A stretch of 64,000 nucleotides of DNA from Olavius algarvensis associated proteobacterium Delta 3 (GCA_903231505.1 CAFBRK010000313.1:62001-126000), one strand, 5' to 3'; positions 8,443 through 17,181 are shown, numbered from the stretch's first letter. The notes: generated by a model not told the origin, from the sequence alone. Numbers and translations: made by a program.

Positions 8443-8895
8443 TCACGTGTGCATTAACTTGGAGATCTTCATAATCTGCTCATTCATGGAATCGAGCCGT
8501 GCGATAAGCAGTTCGATGAAATAGTTTTTGATCTTGTCCCGGACCTCGTGATTGACCTTGTCGAAAAAATCGCTGTCCATTTTGATAAGCGTCACATCCC
8601 CATTGGCCACCACGTCGCTCGACCTCGGCTTTTTACTGAAAAACGACATCTCCCCGAAAATTTCACCCGGTCCGAGTTTGGCCAGCCGTATTTTGATATT
8701 GTTGGCGGTGCGGGTAATCAGTACTGTGCCTTCGATCATCAGATACAGAGAGGGAAAATCCTCACCCTTGGCCAGGACGATCTCTCCCTTGCTAAACTTT
8801 TGAAGGGAGTGATTGATGTGGGCAAATGCTTCGATTTCTTCCTCGGTGAAGTGCTCGAACATCGGTAGTTCGGCGAGCATTTCAGGGATCCCCAT
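8443..8895 (-). CDS. Single-domain cyclic-nucleotide-binding (Crp/CAP_ED-like) protein
   Basis: The 150-residue protein consists of one cNMP-binding beta-roll (LPMFEHFTEEEIEAF, GEIVLAKGEDFPSLYLMIEGTVLI, GPGEIFGEMSFFSKKPRSSDVVA) and a C-terminal helix. It has no DNA-binding helix-turn-helix and no catalytic domain. FGEMSFFSKKPRSS is the phosphate-binding cassette, with Glu and Arg/Ser in the expected places. An AGGAAAGGA ribosome site sits eight bases before the ATG. Such stand-alone domains are thought to act as small sensors or protein partners. A second one lies at 12575-12922 on the same strand. It may be cotranscribed with the hydratase-like gene upstream. Confidence 0.85.
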   Translation of the reverse strand: MGIPEMLAELPMFEHFTEEEIEAFAHINHSLQKFSKGEIVLAKGEDFPSLYLMIEGTVLITRTANNIKIRLAKLGPGEIFGEMSFFSKKPRSSDVVANGDVTLIKMDSDFFDKVNHEVRDKIKNYFIELLIARLDSMNEQIMKISKLMHT

Positions 8896-8948
8896 TTGTC
8901 ATTCCTTTCCTCGTCTGGCACTACCGGCAACGGGAACTTTACCGGTGA

Positions 8949-9725
8949 TCACCGATGTTTCCACTCCGGTGTCTCTTTGTTCAGAAAAGCCTTAATCCCC
9001 GCCTGGGCATCCTCAGCCGTGTTGTTCATGACCATGGTCTGGGTCGCAAAACGTAGCGCCCGATGGTCCGGCATATCGATCTGCGCGTAAAAGGCCTGCT
9101 TCCCGATACCCAGAACAAAACTGCTGGCCTCGGCGACCTGCCGGGCCAGTGCCTCTGTTTCCGTATCAAGGTCCCCAGCCGGGACGACCCGATTCACGAG
9201 TCCAAGGGATTTCGCCTCGCTGGCTGGAACATAGCGGCCGGTCAGCAGCATCTCCATGGCCGCTTTTCGACCGATAGCCCGGGTAATGGCGATCATCGGC
9301 GTGGTGCAGAACAGGCCGATTTTGACGCCCGGGGTGGCAAATCGGGCACCCTCCTCCGCCACGGCCAGATCGCACCAGGCGACCAACTGGCATCCCGCCG
9401 CTGTCGCAATCCCCTGGACCTGGGCGATCACCGGTTGGGGGATGTCGTGAATCAGTTGCATCATCTCAGAGCACTGATCGAAAATCTGCTTGTAGTCTTT
9501 CATCCCTCCGTCGATCATTTCCGTCAGGTTGTGCCCGGCGCAAAAATGCTTTCCGGCCGCTTTTATCACCAACACCGCTACGGTATCGTCTGCAGCCACC
9601 GTGTGAAGGGCATCGATGATTTCTCCGATCATACCCATGGAAAGGGCATTAATTTTCCCGGGGTTGTTCAGGGTCAGATACCCGATGGGCCCGTCTGTGG
9701 CGTGCACGATTTGGTCATAAGCCAT
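8949..9725 (-). CDS. Enoyl-CoA hydratase/isomerase family protein, ECHDC3-like
   Basis: The 258-residue crotonase-fold protein has the CoA-binding and oxyanion-hole segments (VLVIKAAGKHFCAGHNL and QVQGIATAAGCQLVAWCDLAVA). In the second half it reads GLFCTTPMIAITRAIGRKAAMEMLLTG. The two catalytic Glu residues of classical enoyl-CoA hydratases are not where expected, and GLFCTTP resembles mitochondrial ECHDC3 proteins, whose activity is not settled. The start has a GGAGGAG ribosome site. A role in acyl-CoA metabolism is likely, but hydratase activity should not be assumed. Confidence 0.85.
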   Translation of the reverse strand: MAYDQIVHATDGPIGYLTLNNPGKINALSMGMIGEIIDALHTVAADDTVAVLVIKAAGKHFCAGHNLTEMIDGGMKDYKQIFDQCSEMMQLIHDIPQPVIAQVQGIATAAGCQLVAWCDLAVAEEGARFATPGVKIGLFCTTPMIAITRAIGRKAAMEMLLTGRYVPASEAKSLGLVNRVVPAGDLDTETEALARQVAEASSFVLGIGKQAFYAQIDMPDHRALRFATQTMVMNNTAEDAQAGIKAFLNKETPEWKHR

Positions 9726-9813
9726 GAATGGACTCCTCCAAACCCTCGCTATTTATAAGAGAATGGCTGGCGAACATTTTTTCAGACCAGCCCTGACGAC
9801 GATGAGATATGTT

Positions 9814-10812
9814 TTATTCGGCTCTAAATGGTTGTCTGATTCTATCATTTATCCGCTCCATACGCAATAACGGCGCCGGTCGCCTTTCGGAGGCGGGGCG
9901 CCGCTCGGAAGTCACAAAGAGCGTTTGACCATCATACCCGAGACACAATGCCTCTGCCTGTTTCAGCTTCGGTAGTTCCAGCATTTGCGGGGATCTCGAA
10001 AATGCCGTTTCCCATGTTTCAGACAACACTCGCTCATATCGGTAGGCATGTTTGTACGTCAGGATGATCGCTACCCGTCCCGAGGGATCGATGTCCATGG
10101 CCGTCGGTTGAGAGGTGAATCGACCGAAGATCGGATCTTCAAGCAGGTCTTCTTCCGAAGGGGGTGGGATGGTGGACACCTCTCCCAGAAAACGGGCGGT
10201 CACCGTCGATGCCCCGCCCGCCGGTGACAGCGGCAGCTCATACAAACGGGGGAACGTATCGCGTTTGCTCAACAGGAGGATTCTGCCCGAAGAAAGATCC
10301 ACCGCAACCGCCTCGCAATCGCGCGGTCCATCTTCGTATACAAATCGGATGCGCCGGAACGGGGCCAGATCCGCTTTGGTTGGCGCCGGTCCCTGGGGTA
10401 TGGTCGGCTCTTCGATAATGTACAGAACACACGCTTGTCGCCTGGCATTGTTATCTCCGATATCTGCAATGAGCAGAAACGCCTTTCCGTCGATGCGAAA
10501 GGATGCCAGATCTTCCCAGTCCCGGTTCTTGATGTCTCGGACATGAAACACACCGCGAGTGCGGCCATCGAGTCCAATGCCATACAGCAGGGCCCCGTTT
10601 CCACTGTCATTGATCGCCCAGAGAATATCCGAGGTGCGTCGGGAAGCCGCAATCCCGCTCACTTCCCTCAGCACCGGATCTGTCAGCTCCCCGATTTGTC
10701 GGGCTTCCGAGTAAGGGCCCTTCGGCAACAGTTTTAATACCTTTCTGTCGGTATCCATTGCCGTCAGTAAACTTCCCGCGAGGATACCGACCGCCAGGGC
10801 GAAAAACTTCAT
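9814..10812 (-). CDS. Secreted beta-propeller-like protein of unknown function
   Basis: The start is set at MKFFALAVGILAG, because it overlaps the stop of the upstream dehydratase gene by 4 bp (ATGA) and opens a signal peptide; an open extension of 33 residues upstream overlaps the dehydratase gene. The product is about 332 residues. Repeated blades show patterns such as EVSGIAASRRTSDILWAINDSG, DWEDLASFRIDGKAFLLIADIGDN, DCEAVAVDLSSGRILLLSKRD and QPTAMDIDPSGRVAIILTY. These resemble esterase-like phytase or SdiA-regulated propellers. No catalytic residues can be assigned. It is translationally coupled to the dehydratase gene, but no functional link is evident. Confidence 0.7.
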   Translation of the reverse strand: MKFFALAVGILAGSLLTAMDTDRKVLKLLPKGPYSEARQIGELTDPVLREVSGIAASRRTSDILWAINDSGNGALLYGIGLDGRTRGVFHVRDIKNRDWEDLASFRIDGKAFLLIADIGDNNARRQACVLYIIEEPTIPQGPAPTKADLAPFRRIRFVYEDGPRDCEAVAVDLSSGRILLLSKRDTFPRLYELPLSPAGGASTVTARFLGEVSTIPPPSEEDLLEDPIFGRFTSQPTAMDIDPSGRVAIILTYKHAYRYERVLSETWETAFSRSPQMLELPKLKQAEALCLGYDGQTLFVTSERRPASERRPAPLLRMERINDRIRQPFRAE

Positions 10813-11795
10813 TTGCGGTTTCCCTGGAGAATTTCCATCATGGTCACCGCGTCGATGTTGCCGCCGCTTACCATGATGGCGGTTCTTCCGGATGGGCGCA
10901 CCGAGTCGCAAAGCAAGGCCGCCAGGCCAAGGGCGCCGGAGGGCTCAACGACAATCTTCATCCTGTAAAGGAAAAACCGCACGGCCTCCATGATGGCCTC
11001 TTCAGGAACGGTCGCCATGGCATCCACATGCTCCAAAACCAGTGGGAAGGTAATGTTTCCCAGAGAGGGGGTCCGGGTGCCGTCGGCGATCGTCGGGGGA
11101 TTGTGGACGGTGTGGAGTCGTCCGGAGTAATAGGATCGATTGGCATCATCGGCGGTTTCCGGCTCAATGCCGATCACCTCGCATGCCGGCGCCAGAGCCT
11201 TTGCAGCAATAGCGGAGCCGCTCAGAAGGCCGCCACCGCCGCAGGGAACCAGAAGCTGGTCCAGGGGCCCAATTTTCTCCAGGAGCTCCATCGCAGCGGT
11301 TCCCTGCCCGGCAATGACATCCGGATGGTCGTATGGCGGTATCAGGGTATAGCCGTGCTCGGACTGAAGTTCCCGGGCGATATGGTCCCTGGAGGACACC
11401 TCCGGGTCGTATTCCACGACCCGGGCGCCATAGGCTTCGGTGGCCGAACGCTTGGTGCTTGGCGCATTCGACGGCATGACGACAACGGTCTGAATGCCGA
11501 GAATCCGCCCGACCAGTGCCACCGCCTGGGCATGGTTTCCGGAGGAATAGGTGACGATGCCCCGCTTCCGTTCTGCGTCGGATAAATTCGAAGCGGCCAC
11601 ATATGCACCGCGGAATTTAAACGCGCCGATACGCTGAAAATTTTCACACTTAAAGTAAATTTCGGCTCCAAATTTACGATTCAACGTGCGAGAGGTAAGA
11701 ACAGGCGTGATATGGGCATGGCCTGTCAACTGTTTGGCAGCCGCCTTTATCTTCTCGAACATCGGTTCCGGCCGGTGATCCGGTTCAACCGTCAT
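10809..11795 (-). CDS. PLP-dependent threonine/serine dehydratase
   Basis: The 328-residue fold-type II PLP enzyme has the Schiff-base Lys in FQRIGAFKFRGA, the SSGNHAQ substrate loop, and the phosphate-binding GGGGLLSG loop. EPSGALGLAAL precedes the final SGGN motif. It deaminates threonine or serine to 2-oxobutanoate or pyruvate. It has no C-terminal ACT regulatory domain, so it resembles catabolic threonine ammonia-lyase or serine racemase more than feedback-controlled IlvA. The gene overlaps the acetyltransferase upstream by about 11 bp and the propeller gene downstream by 4 bp, so the three are probably one transcript. Confidence 0.88.
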   Translation of the reverse strand: MTVEPDHRPEPMFEKIKAAAKQLTGHAHITPVLTSRTLNRKFGAEIYFKCENFQRIGAFKFRGAYVAASNLSDAERKRGIVTYSSGNHAQAVALVGRILGIQTVVVMPSNAPSTKRSATEAYGARVVEYDPEVSSRDHIARELQSEHGYTLIPPYDHPDVIAGQGTAAMELLEKIGPLDQLLVPCGGGGLLSGSAIAAKALAPACEVIGIEPETADDANRSYYSGRLHTVHNPPTIADGTRTPSLGNITFPLVLEHVDAMATVPEEAIMEAVRFFLYRMKIVVEPSGALGLAALLCDSVRPSGRTAIMVSGGNIDAVTMMEILQGNRK

Positions 11796-12306
11796 CGAGA
11801 GAGATCCGTTCCAGGTCTAACTCAAAGTAGCGCGCCGATGGAATCGGGTTGGGACGATACGCCGGTATCTCTTGAAATCCCAGGCTCCGGTACAACGCGA
11901 TCGCTTCCCCCATGGAGCCGACGGTATCCAGCCTCATGTAACGATACCCAATTCGCCTGGCAGCCTCTATGCTGGCCCGGGCCAGGCGCCGCCCGAAATG
12001 AAGGCCTCTGGCTTCGGGCTCCACATATAAGCGTTTCATCTCGCAAATGTCATTTTCCAGGGGTCTTACACCAACGCAGCCGACAGGGCGTCTGTTGCTC
12101 TCTGCCAGGATCAGGGCTCCGCCCGGTGGCGCATACGCTCCTGGCAGGGTATCCAATTCCCGATCAAAATCCTGAAAATCAAGATCAAAATCCAGAGCGT
12201 CGGCGTATCTTGCGAATAGAGAACGGACTGTCTCAATGTGTTCCGCGCGATCCGCCGGAAAAATGCGGTATTTTGAAGCAGACTCTATATTCGGATCAGA
12301 AATCAT
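11785..12306 (-). CDS. GNAT family N-acetyltransferase
   Basis: The product is about 173 residues from the ATG at 12306; the frame extends to an ATG at 12423, but the extra 39 residues look unlike the family and begin next to a repeat element. Motif A is recognisable (CEMKRLYVEPEARGLHFGRRLARASIEAA), as are the following YMRLDTV and ALYRSLGFQEI motifs that form the acetyl-CoA site and the C-terminal strand. The acceptor is unknown. It is placed at the head of a coupled set with the dehydratase and propeller genes. The start choice is uncertain. Confidence 0.82.
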   Translation of the reverse strand: MISDPNIESASKYRIFPADRAEHIETVRSLFARYADALDFDLDFQDFDRELDTLPGAYAPPGGALILAESNRRPVGCVGVRPLENDICEMKRLYVEPEARGLHFGRRLARASIEAARRIGYRYMRLDTVGSMGEAIALYRSLGFQEIPAYRPNPIPSARYFELDLERISLDDG

Positions 12307-12430
12307 GCCCTCGTTATCCCGTTCGTGTTGAAGGTCCCCCTGCCCATCCCGGCGGAATGATGACTTTCCCAGGGCATGTAGTACCTCTGGCGGTGTTTTC
12401 CAGACCGGGGAAGTGAGATTCATTCAATTC

Positions 12431-12576
12431 GAAAGGCTTCCCAAAGTGCTGGATCAGGGTTGAGGGCAAGGCGTCCCGCGGATTTCAAGCGGCGCGTACC
12501 TGGCACGTACGTGAGCATTGGAATCCGCGGGACAACACCGCCATCAGACCTGAGACGGTGCTTTGGGAAGCCTTTC
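12431..12576. repeat. Nested palindromic element (REP/MITE-like), about 146 bp
   Basis: The outer arms GAAAGGCTTCCCAAAG (12431-12446) and CTTTGGGAAGCCTTTC (12561-12576) are a perfect 16-bp inverted repeat. Inside them GTCCCGCGGATT (12473-12484) and AATCCGCGGGAC (12522-12533) form a second, perfect 12-bp pair. The centre has a third small palindrome (CGTAC and GTACG around 12496-12511). The element fills the space between the acetyltransferase and cNMP genes, and its right end overlaps the cNMP stop codon by two bases. It could be folded RNA, a protein-binding palindrome or a non-autonomous mobile repeat. Confidence 0.75.
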
Positions 12577-12922
12577 AGATGAGTTCATTGATCCTTCGCA
12601 GCCGATCCGCAATCACCTGCATGACCTGCAGGGAAAATCGGGGGGATTTTTGAACCATGTGAAGGAACAGGGCCTCGTCTATCGGCAGCAGCATACTGCG
12701 CGTCAAAGCTACCGCATCGGCGCTGCGCTGCGTACTGCCGAGGAGCGCCATCTCACCGAAAATACCCCCCTTATCGACGGTTTCAACGGTGTTTCCCCGA
12801 ATTTGGATCTTTATGCGTCCTTCTGCCACGACAAACATGGTTTCCCCCGGATCACCTGCCTGGAAGATGCGATCCCCGGCTATATATTCTTTTAATCCTG
12901 ATTCGTACTCGTATGGATCCAT
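12575..12922 (-). CDS. Second single-domain cNMP-binding protein
   Basis: The product is about 115 residues. The start is set at MDPYEYESGLKEY because AGGAAGGGG lies just before it. It is a lone cNMP-binding beta-roll: AGDRIFQAGDPGETMFVVAEGRIKI, then GGIFGEMALLGSTQRSADAVA as the phosphate-binding cassette, and a short C-helix (VMQVIADRLRRINEL). No output domain is present. It resembles the protein at 8443-8895 in architecture but is divergent in sequence. It lies downstream of the HIT gene on the same strand. Confidence 0.83.
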   Translation of the reverse strand: MDPYEYESGLKEYIAGDRIFQAGDPGETMFVVAEGRIKIQIRGNTVETVDKGGIFGEMALLGSTQRSADAVALTRSMLLPIDEALFLHMVQKSPRFSLQVMQVIADRLRRINELI

Positions 12923-12991
12923 TTTCACCCCTTCCTGGAAAAGCAAACCACCGAAGAAATCCTTCCGGGTCTGCCGGAATTGCCACGAAGA

Positions 12992-13408
12992 TCATATTGC
13001 GGCAGCGATCTTTTCACTCACCGCCTTGATCTGTTCCATGTCGCCGGGTACCAGTTCCCATGCAGTCATTGTCAGTTCCGGATCGTCTGCTTTGCGCGGT
13101 ATCAGATGGAAATGGTAGTGCATGACAACCTGGTTGACGGCCCGGCCGTTAAGCTGCAGGCAGGCGATACCGGCGGGATCCAGGACCTCACGGATGCCTC
13201 CGGCGATCTTCTTGGAGGCCCTGTGGATGGCGGTCAGATCGTCATCGGAAATGTCCCAGAGGTTCTCCGCATGGGCTTTCGGAATAATCAGGGTGTGGCC
13301 CTCAAGGATCGGATTGATATCCGCAAAGGCGAAGACCTTGTCATCTTCATAGACCTTGAAACTTGGGATCTCCCCGCGAACAATTTTACAGAAGATACAG
13401 TCGTCCAT
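12992..13408 (-). CDS. HIT family nucleotide hydrolase/transferase
   Basis: The product is about 138 residues; the ATG at 13408 follows a strong AGGAGG ribosome site. The N-terminal CIFCKIVRGEIPSFKVYEDD includes the CxxC pair of HINT-type proteins. VVMHYHFHLIPR contains the His-x-His-x-His triad that gives the family its name. NPILEGHTLIIPKAHAENLWD is also typical. Members cleave nucleoside phosphoramidates or dinucleoside polyphosphates; the physiological substrate is not known. A hairpin terminator lies upstream, so the gene has its own promoter. Confidence 0.92.
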   Translation of the reverse strand: MDDCIFCKIVRGEIPSFKVYEDDKVFAFADINPILEGHTLIIPKAHAENLWDISDDDLTAIHRASKKIAGGIREVLDPAGIACLQLNGRAVNQVVMHYHFHLIPRKADDPELTMTAWELVPGDMEQIKAVSEKIAAAI

Positions 13409-13491
13409 CCTCTCCTCCTTTCCCTCCTGGCGTTGCCAGCATATCATACTGGTTCCGTGAATTTTATAACCCTCAGGGATTTTTGTCAAAA

Positions 13492-13520
13492 ATAATAAAA
13501 TCGCGCTGCGATTTTATTAT
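13492..13520 (-). terminator. Intrinsic terminator behind the RNA methyltransferase gene
   Basis: ATAATAAAATCGC (13492-13504) and GCGATTTTATTAT (13508-13520) form a perfect 13-bp stem with a 3-nt loop. Read on the minus strand the right arm ends in a T-rich run (TTTTATTATTTTTG), so it would stop transcription coming from the methyltransferase gene. Confidence 0.8.
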
Positions 13521-13598
13521 GAACATACGTCGAGGACCACGGAAACGCTGCATGGCGGCCTTCGGCGCAGTGTTTCAACCACCTTCTGCAGAAAATTC

Positions 13599-14799
13599 TC
13601 AAGGGATCCGGCCCACATAAAGCATCAAGCGTAAACCGCCGTGGAGCAACCGGTGGGTCGATTGGATTTCGGCAAATCCTTTCGGCATGGCCCCGGGGGG
13701 CGCGATGATGGCAAATCGCCAATTCCTGAAATCATGGGTCAGCTTCTCGCAGACGGCCGCATAGTGTTCCGATTTTTGCCCGGCCGCCCCCATGCGCCGG
13801 CCATAGGGGGGATTGAGCACCACCAGACCGACATTTTCGCCAACCTGTTGCGCGCTTAGGCTGAAAAAATCAGCCCGTTCGACGTGTACGGTGTCATCGA
13901 AACCGTGTGTGACGATACAGGTGCGAAGCGTCCGAACCGCCGTATCTTCTCGATCAAATGCAAAAATGGTGGCCCCATGCCCCGGGCGGAAATTTCCCGT
14001 GGCCTCCCTTCGGATTTGCCGCCACTGGCCGGGGCGAAACGCCGGCCAATTCATGAAGGCAAATTTTCGATACCACCCCGCCGGAACAGAACGGGCCATC
14101 ATCGCCGCTTCCAGAGCGAACGTTCCGCTGCCGCACATCGGATCGATGAGGGGGACTTCCTTCCTGTAACCCGCCTGGATCAGCACTCCGGCAGCCAGTG
14201 TCTCACGAATGGGTGCGCGGCCGGGATGAGATTTTACCCCCCGCTTAAACAGCAACTCGCCGCTGCTGTCGACAGATAAATGGAAGGTGTCCGACACCGC
14301 ACGAATATAAATCAGCTGCGGGGGGGCTGGACGATCATCACCGGCACCGGAGCGGCTGAAGACCTTGGAGAGACGACGCCTGTATCCCTGTTTCAAAGCG
14401 CTCGCGAACAGCCCTGGAATGATAGAGACGGGACCGGCGACAGGTCACCCGGAGCTTCACCGGAGTGCCCGGCCAGAGATACAGCTCCCATGGGAATTCA
14501 TTGATATGTCGTTCAAGACTGTGGAATTCGATGGCTCTGAAATGGCCGATCCGCATCAGTATGCGACTGGCCGTTCGAAGATGCAGGTTGCTCCTGTAGC
14601 AGTCCGGAAGCCGGCCCGTAAACGCGACGCCCCCTTCCATCACGGCGGCATTTGAAATTCCCAGGGGCAGCTGGTGGAGCTCATTCAGACAAAGCGGCGC
14701 CAATCCCGGTGCGGTGATAACAAAAAACGCCTGAGAGGGGCCGACAACATGGCGCTTGATACGCTTTTCGAAGGGATGCTGTTGAAGCGGCTTGGTCAT
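13599..14799 (-). pseudogene. THUMP-domain class I rRNA guanine-N2 methyltransferase, disrupted by a frameshift
   Basis: Two overlapping frames make one family-length protein. The first (14799 to about 14350) holds the N-terminal THUMP-type part (FFVITAPGLAPLCLNELHQL, EGGVAFTG, LHLRTASRILMRIGHF, RERFETGIQ). The second (from about 14390 to 13599) continues with VSDTFHLSVDSSGELLFKRG, the SAM site PMCGSGTFALEAAM and the NPPYGRRM catalytic motif of RlmL/UPF0020-type enzymes. A one-base net shift, equivalent to +1 reading, lies near 14350-14375. There is no homopolymer or obvious slippery site. It could be a true inactivating mutation, a sequence error, or less likely programmed frameshifting. All catalytic motifs are intact. 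Confidence 0.8.
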
Positions 14800-14839
14800 G
14801 GGAAAGGTCGCGTTTTAGTATGCCGTAATGTTTAATCCA

Positions 14840-14945
14840 GCCGTTGGTTCGCCCGTTCGCCCATTCGCCCGTGTGCCCGCTTGTCCTGAGCGAGCAACGC
14901 GAGCCGAAGGGTTGGCCTGCCTGCCGAAGGGTTGGCCGGTCAAAT
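14840..14945. repeat. Word-like intergenic repeat (GCCCGTT/GCCCGTG words and CCGAAGGGTTGGCC)
   Basis: Short degenerate words are strung together: CGCCCGTTCGCCCATTCG, CCCGTGTGCCCGC, then CCTGAGCGAGCAACGCGAGC. CCGAAGGGTTGGCC occurs twice (about 14906 and 14924). The GCCCGTGTGCCC word is the complement of the GGGCACACGGGC words at 20965-20995. I see no gene in the 14800-15031 gap. Confidence 0.6.
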
Positions 14946-15031
14946 GGAAACGTATCCTGTTATAATTCCCCTCTCCCTGGGTTCCCAGGGCATCTTCGGC
15001 AATGGTGTCAAACGGACAGGGTTTAGGATAA

Positions 15032-15967
15032 TTACCCTTTCTTACGAGCGCGAATCAACGCCGGTGCTTTTTCGTCGAACTCCTGCTTGAGCTGGAGCAA
15101 AATGATCGATGCGATAACCAGGACAGCCCCCAGGAGCTGTGGTGGATCCATGACCTCATCGAGAAACAGGTAGGACAGAAGGCCGGCGGTGATCGGCTCC
15201 AGGGTGGCGGTAATACTCGCCCGGGTGGAGCGGATCAGGTTGACACCCTCCAGGTAAAGGCCAAAGGGAACCAGCGTACCCATGATACTGATATAGACGA
15301 TCCACCACCATTGTGCCGGGCGATACGCATGCTGAAATCCCTCCAGGGGCGGATGCAGGATATTCCAGATCAGGGCGGCAACGAGCAGCGCATAACAAAT
15401 CACGGTCCAGGGATTGTATCGCCGCATACCATATTCACCGTGGATCGAGTACCAGGCGAAGGTAACACCGGACAATACACCACTGATGATGCCGGCCAGG
15501 TTCATGCTCACAATGTCCAGGTTATAGGCCCCCACCACCAGATAGCACCCTGCAAAGGAACCGATCAGGGCCAGTATCGTCCATCGGCTCAGTCGATCCT
15601 TAAAAAACACCACCGCGTGGATCGCAATAAAACTCGGCGCCAGATACTGGAGCAGAATCGCCGCGGCCACATGAATTTTGCTGATGGCAAACAGATAGGT
15701 GAACTGGACGGCGGCCGGGCCGAGCGTCCCGAACAGGACAAAGTACCGAATGTCTGATGTATCGATCCTGAGCAGTGACGGATTCCGAACCGCGAGCCAA
15801 ATAAACAGGGCTGCAGCGGCGATGGTCAATCGGATTTGAACGAGCTGAAACGGGCTGATACCGCTATGGAAGAGGTACTTGGCCGAAGAGCCGGACACCG
15901 CCCAGAAAAGGGCCGCCAGAACGACGTACAGGTATCCTCTGCGGGATGGCGGCACGATGGCAAGCAT
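15032..15967 (-). CDS. EamA/DMT-family transporter
   Basis: The product is about 311 residues from the ATG at 15967 (the frame opens from a TTG at 16012). It has ten predicted membrane helices in two EamA halves, each with the family pattern (GYLYVVLAALFWAVSGSSAKYL in the first, GVLSGVTFAWYSIHGEYG and LEPITAGLLSYLFLDEVMDPPQLLG in the second). It probably exports or exchanges an amino acid or metabolite at the inner membrane; the substrate is not deducible. No strong ribosome site was seen before either start. It diverges from the DUF362 gene. Confidence 0.88.
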   Translation of the reverse strand: MLAIVPPSRRGYLYVVLAALFWAVSGSSAKYLFHSGISPFQLVQIRLTIAAAALFIWLAVRNPSLLRIDTSDIRYFVLFGTLGPAAVQFTYLFAISKIHVAAAILLQYLAPSFIAIHAVVFFKDRLSRWTILALIGSFAGCYLVVGAYNLDIVSMNLAGIISGVLSGVTFAWYSIHGEYGMRRYNPWTVICYALLVAALIWNILHPPLEGFQHAYRPAQWWWIVYISIMGTLVPFGLYLEGVNLIRSTRASITATLEPITAGLLSYLFLDEVMDPPQLLGAVLVIASIILLQLKQEFDEKAPALIRARKKG

Positions 15968-16062
15968 AGTTATTGATGTCGTGTTCGAGTTATGACAAAA
16001 GGTTCGGGGCAAGAAGTCGCTTTTGTTACCAATACATTTTACATTTGTAAATCATTTATGCC

Positions 16063-17181
16063 ATGACCCCTGTGTACATTAGAAAAGCCGGGTATTCGGA
16101 TCCCGGCCTGCGGGAAATTCTGTTCGATATGCTGGACGCCTGCGCCGGGGCTGCCGTGGGCCGGGGTGCCAGGGTTCTGGTCAAGCCGAACCTGTTAATG
16201 CCCGCCAAACCCGAGCAGGGTATTCTGACCCACCCGTCGGTGGTCCGTTTCACCGTCGAATGGGTGCTCGAAAAGGGTGGCCGCCCGCTGGTGGCGGACA
16301 GTCCGGCCATCGGCGCGTTCGAAAAGATCCTCAAGCAGGGGGGATACACGGAGGCGCTGTCCGGGTTGAATGCCCCCCGCCGCCCCTTTCGTGAATCGAT
16401 CCACGTGGACATCGGAAAACCATTTCACCGCATTGAACTGGCAAGGGACGCCATGGAAACGGACGCGGTCATCAATCTCGCCAAATTGAAAAGTCACACC
16501 CATATGCTCATGACCCTCGGGGTAAAAAACACGTTTGGCTGCGTGGTGGCGCTTAAAAAACCGGAGTGGCACCTGCGGAGCGGGGTGGATCGAGATCTGT
16601 TTGCCCGGCTGCTGGTCCAGATCCATCAGGCTGTTGCCCCGAGCGTAACGATTATTGACGGCGTTCTGGCGCTCCAGGGCCAAGGCCCCGGGAAGAGCGG
16701 CGACCCCAGACACCTGGGAATTCTCATCGGCAGTGCCAGCGCTCCGGCAACCGATGCCACAATCTGCCACATGCTGGGATTTTTGCCGGACAGACTGCCG
16801 ACCCACCGTGCGGCAGAGGCCCTGGGCGTTGTGCCGACGGACATCGCCGTTCAGGGCGATCCGGTTTGCATCACCGGATTCGATCTTCCGACGTTAAGCC
16901 GACTGACCTTCGGCCCGAAACCACTGCAGGGTATCGTCCGCAAACATCTGACCCAACGGCCGATGATCATCGCGGGCCGTTGCGTGCGCTGCGGCGAATG
17001 CGTCTCCTATTGCCCTGCGGATGCGGTCACCATCGGAGATCCCACAGTCGTATTCGATTATGACCGGTGCATCCGCTGTTACTGTTGCGTTGAAATCTGC
17101 CCCCACGGCGCCTTGCATGCCGCCGACACACGGCCGGGCAGAATACTGAGACGGCTGTCTCAAGTTCTTTCTCGAAGATAG
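16063..17181 (+). CDS. DUF362 protein with C-terminal 2x[4Fe-4S] ferredoxin domain
   Basis: The 372-residue protein has a DUF362 domain: RGARVLVKPNLLMPAKPEQGI, HPSVVRFTVEWVLEKGG, DAVINLAKLKSHTHMLMTLGVKN and LGILIGSASAPATDATIC. Two 4Fe-4S binding sets close it (CVRCGECVSYCP and CIRCYCCVEICP). Family members are common in anaerobes and are thought to handle electron transfer or cluster-dependent chemistry; their reaction is mostly unknown. It lacks a signal peptide and so is probably cytoplasmic. The start ATG at 16063 has only a weak ribosome site. Confidence 0.9.
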   Translation: MTPVYIRKAGYSDPGLREILFDMLDACAGAAVGRGARVLVKPNLLMPAKPEQGILTHPSVVRFTVEWVLEKGGRPLVADSPAIGAFEKILKQGGYTEALSGLNAPRRPFRESIHVDIGKPFHRIELARDAMETDAVINLAKLKSHTHMLMTLGVKNTFGCVVALKKPEWHLRSGVDRDLFARLLVQIHQAVAPSVTIIDGVLALQGQGPGKSGDPRHLGILIGSASAPATDATICHMLGFLPDRLPTHRAAEALGVVPTDIAVQGDPVCITGFDLPTLSRLTFGPKPLQGIVRKHLTQRPMIIAGRCVRCGECVSYCPADAVTIGDPTVVFDYDRCIRCYCCVEICPHGALHAADTRPGRILRRLSQVLSRR

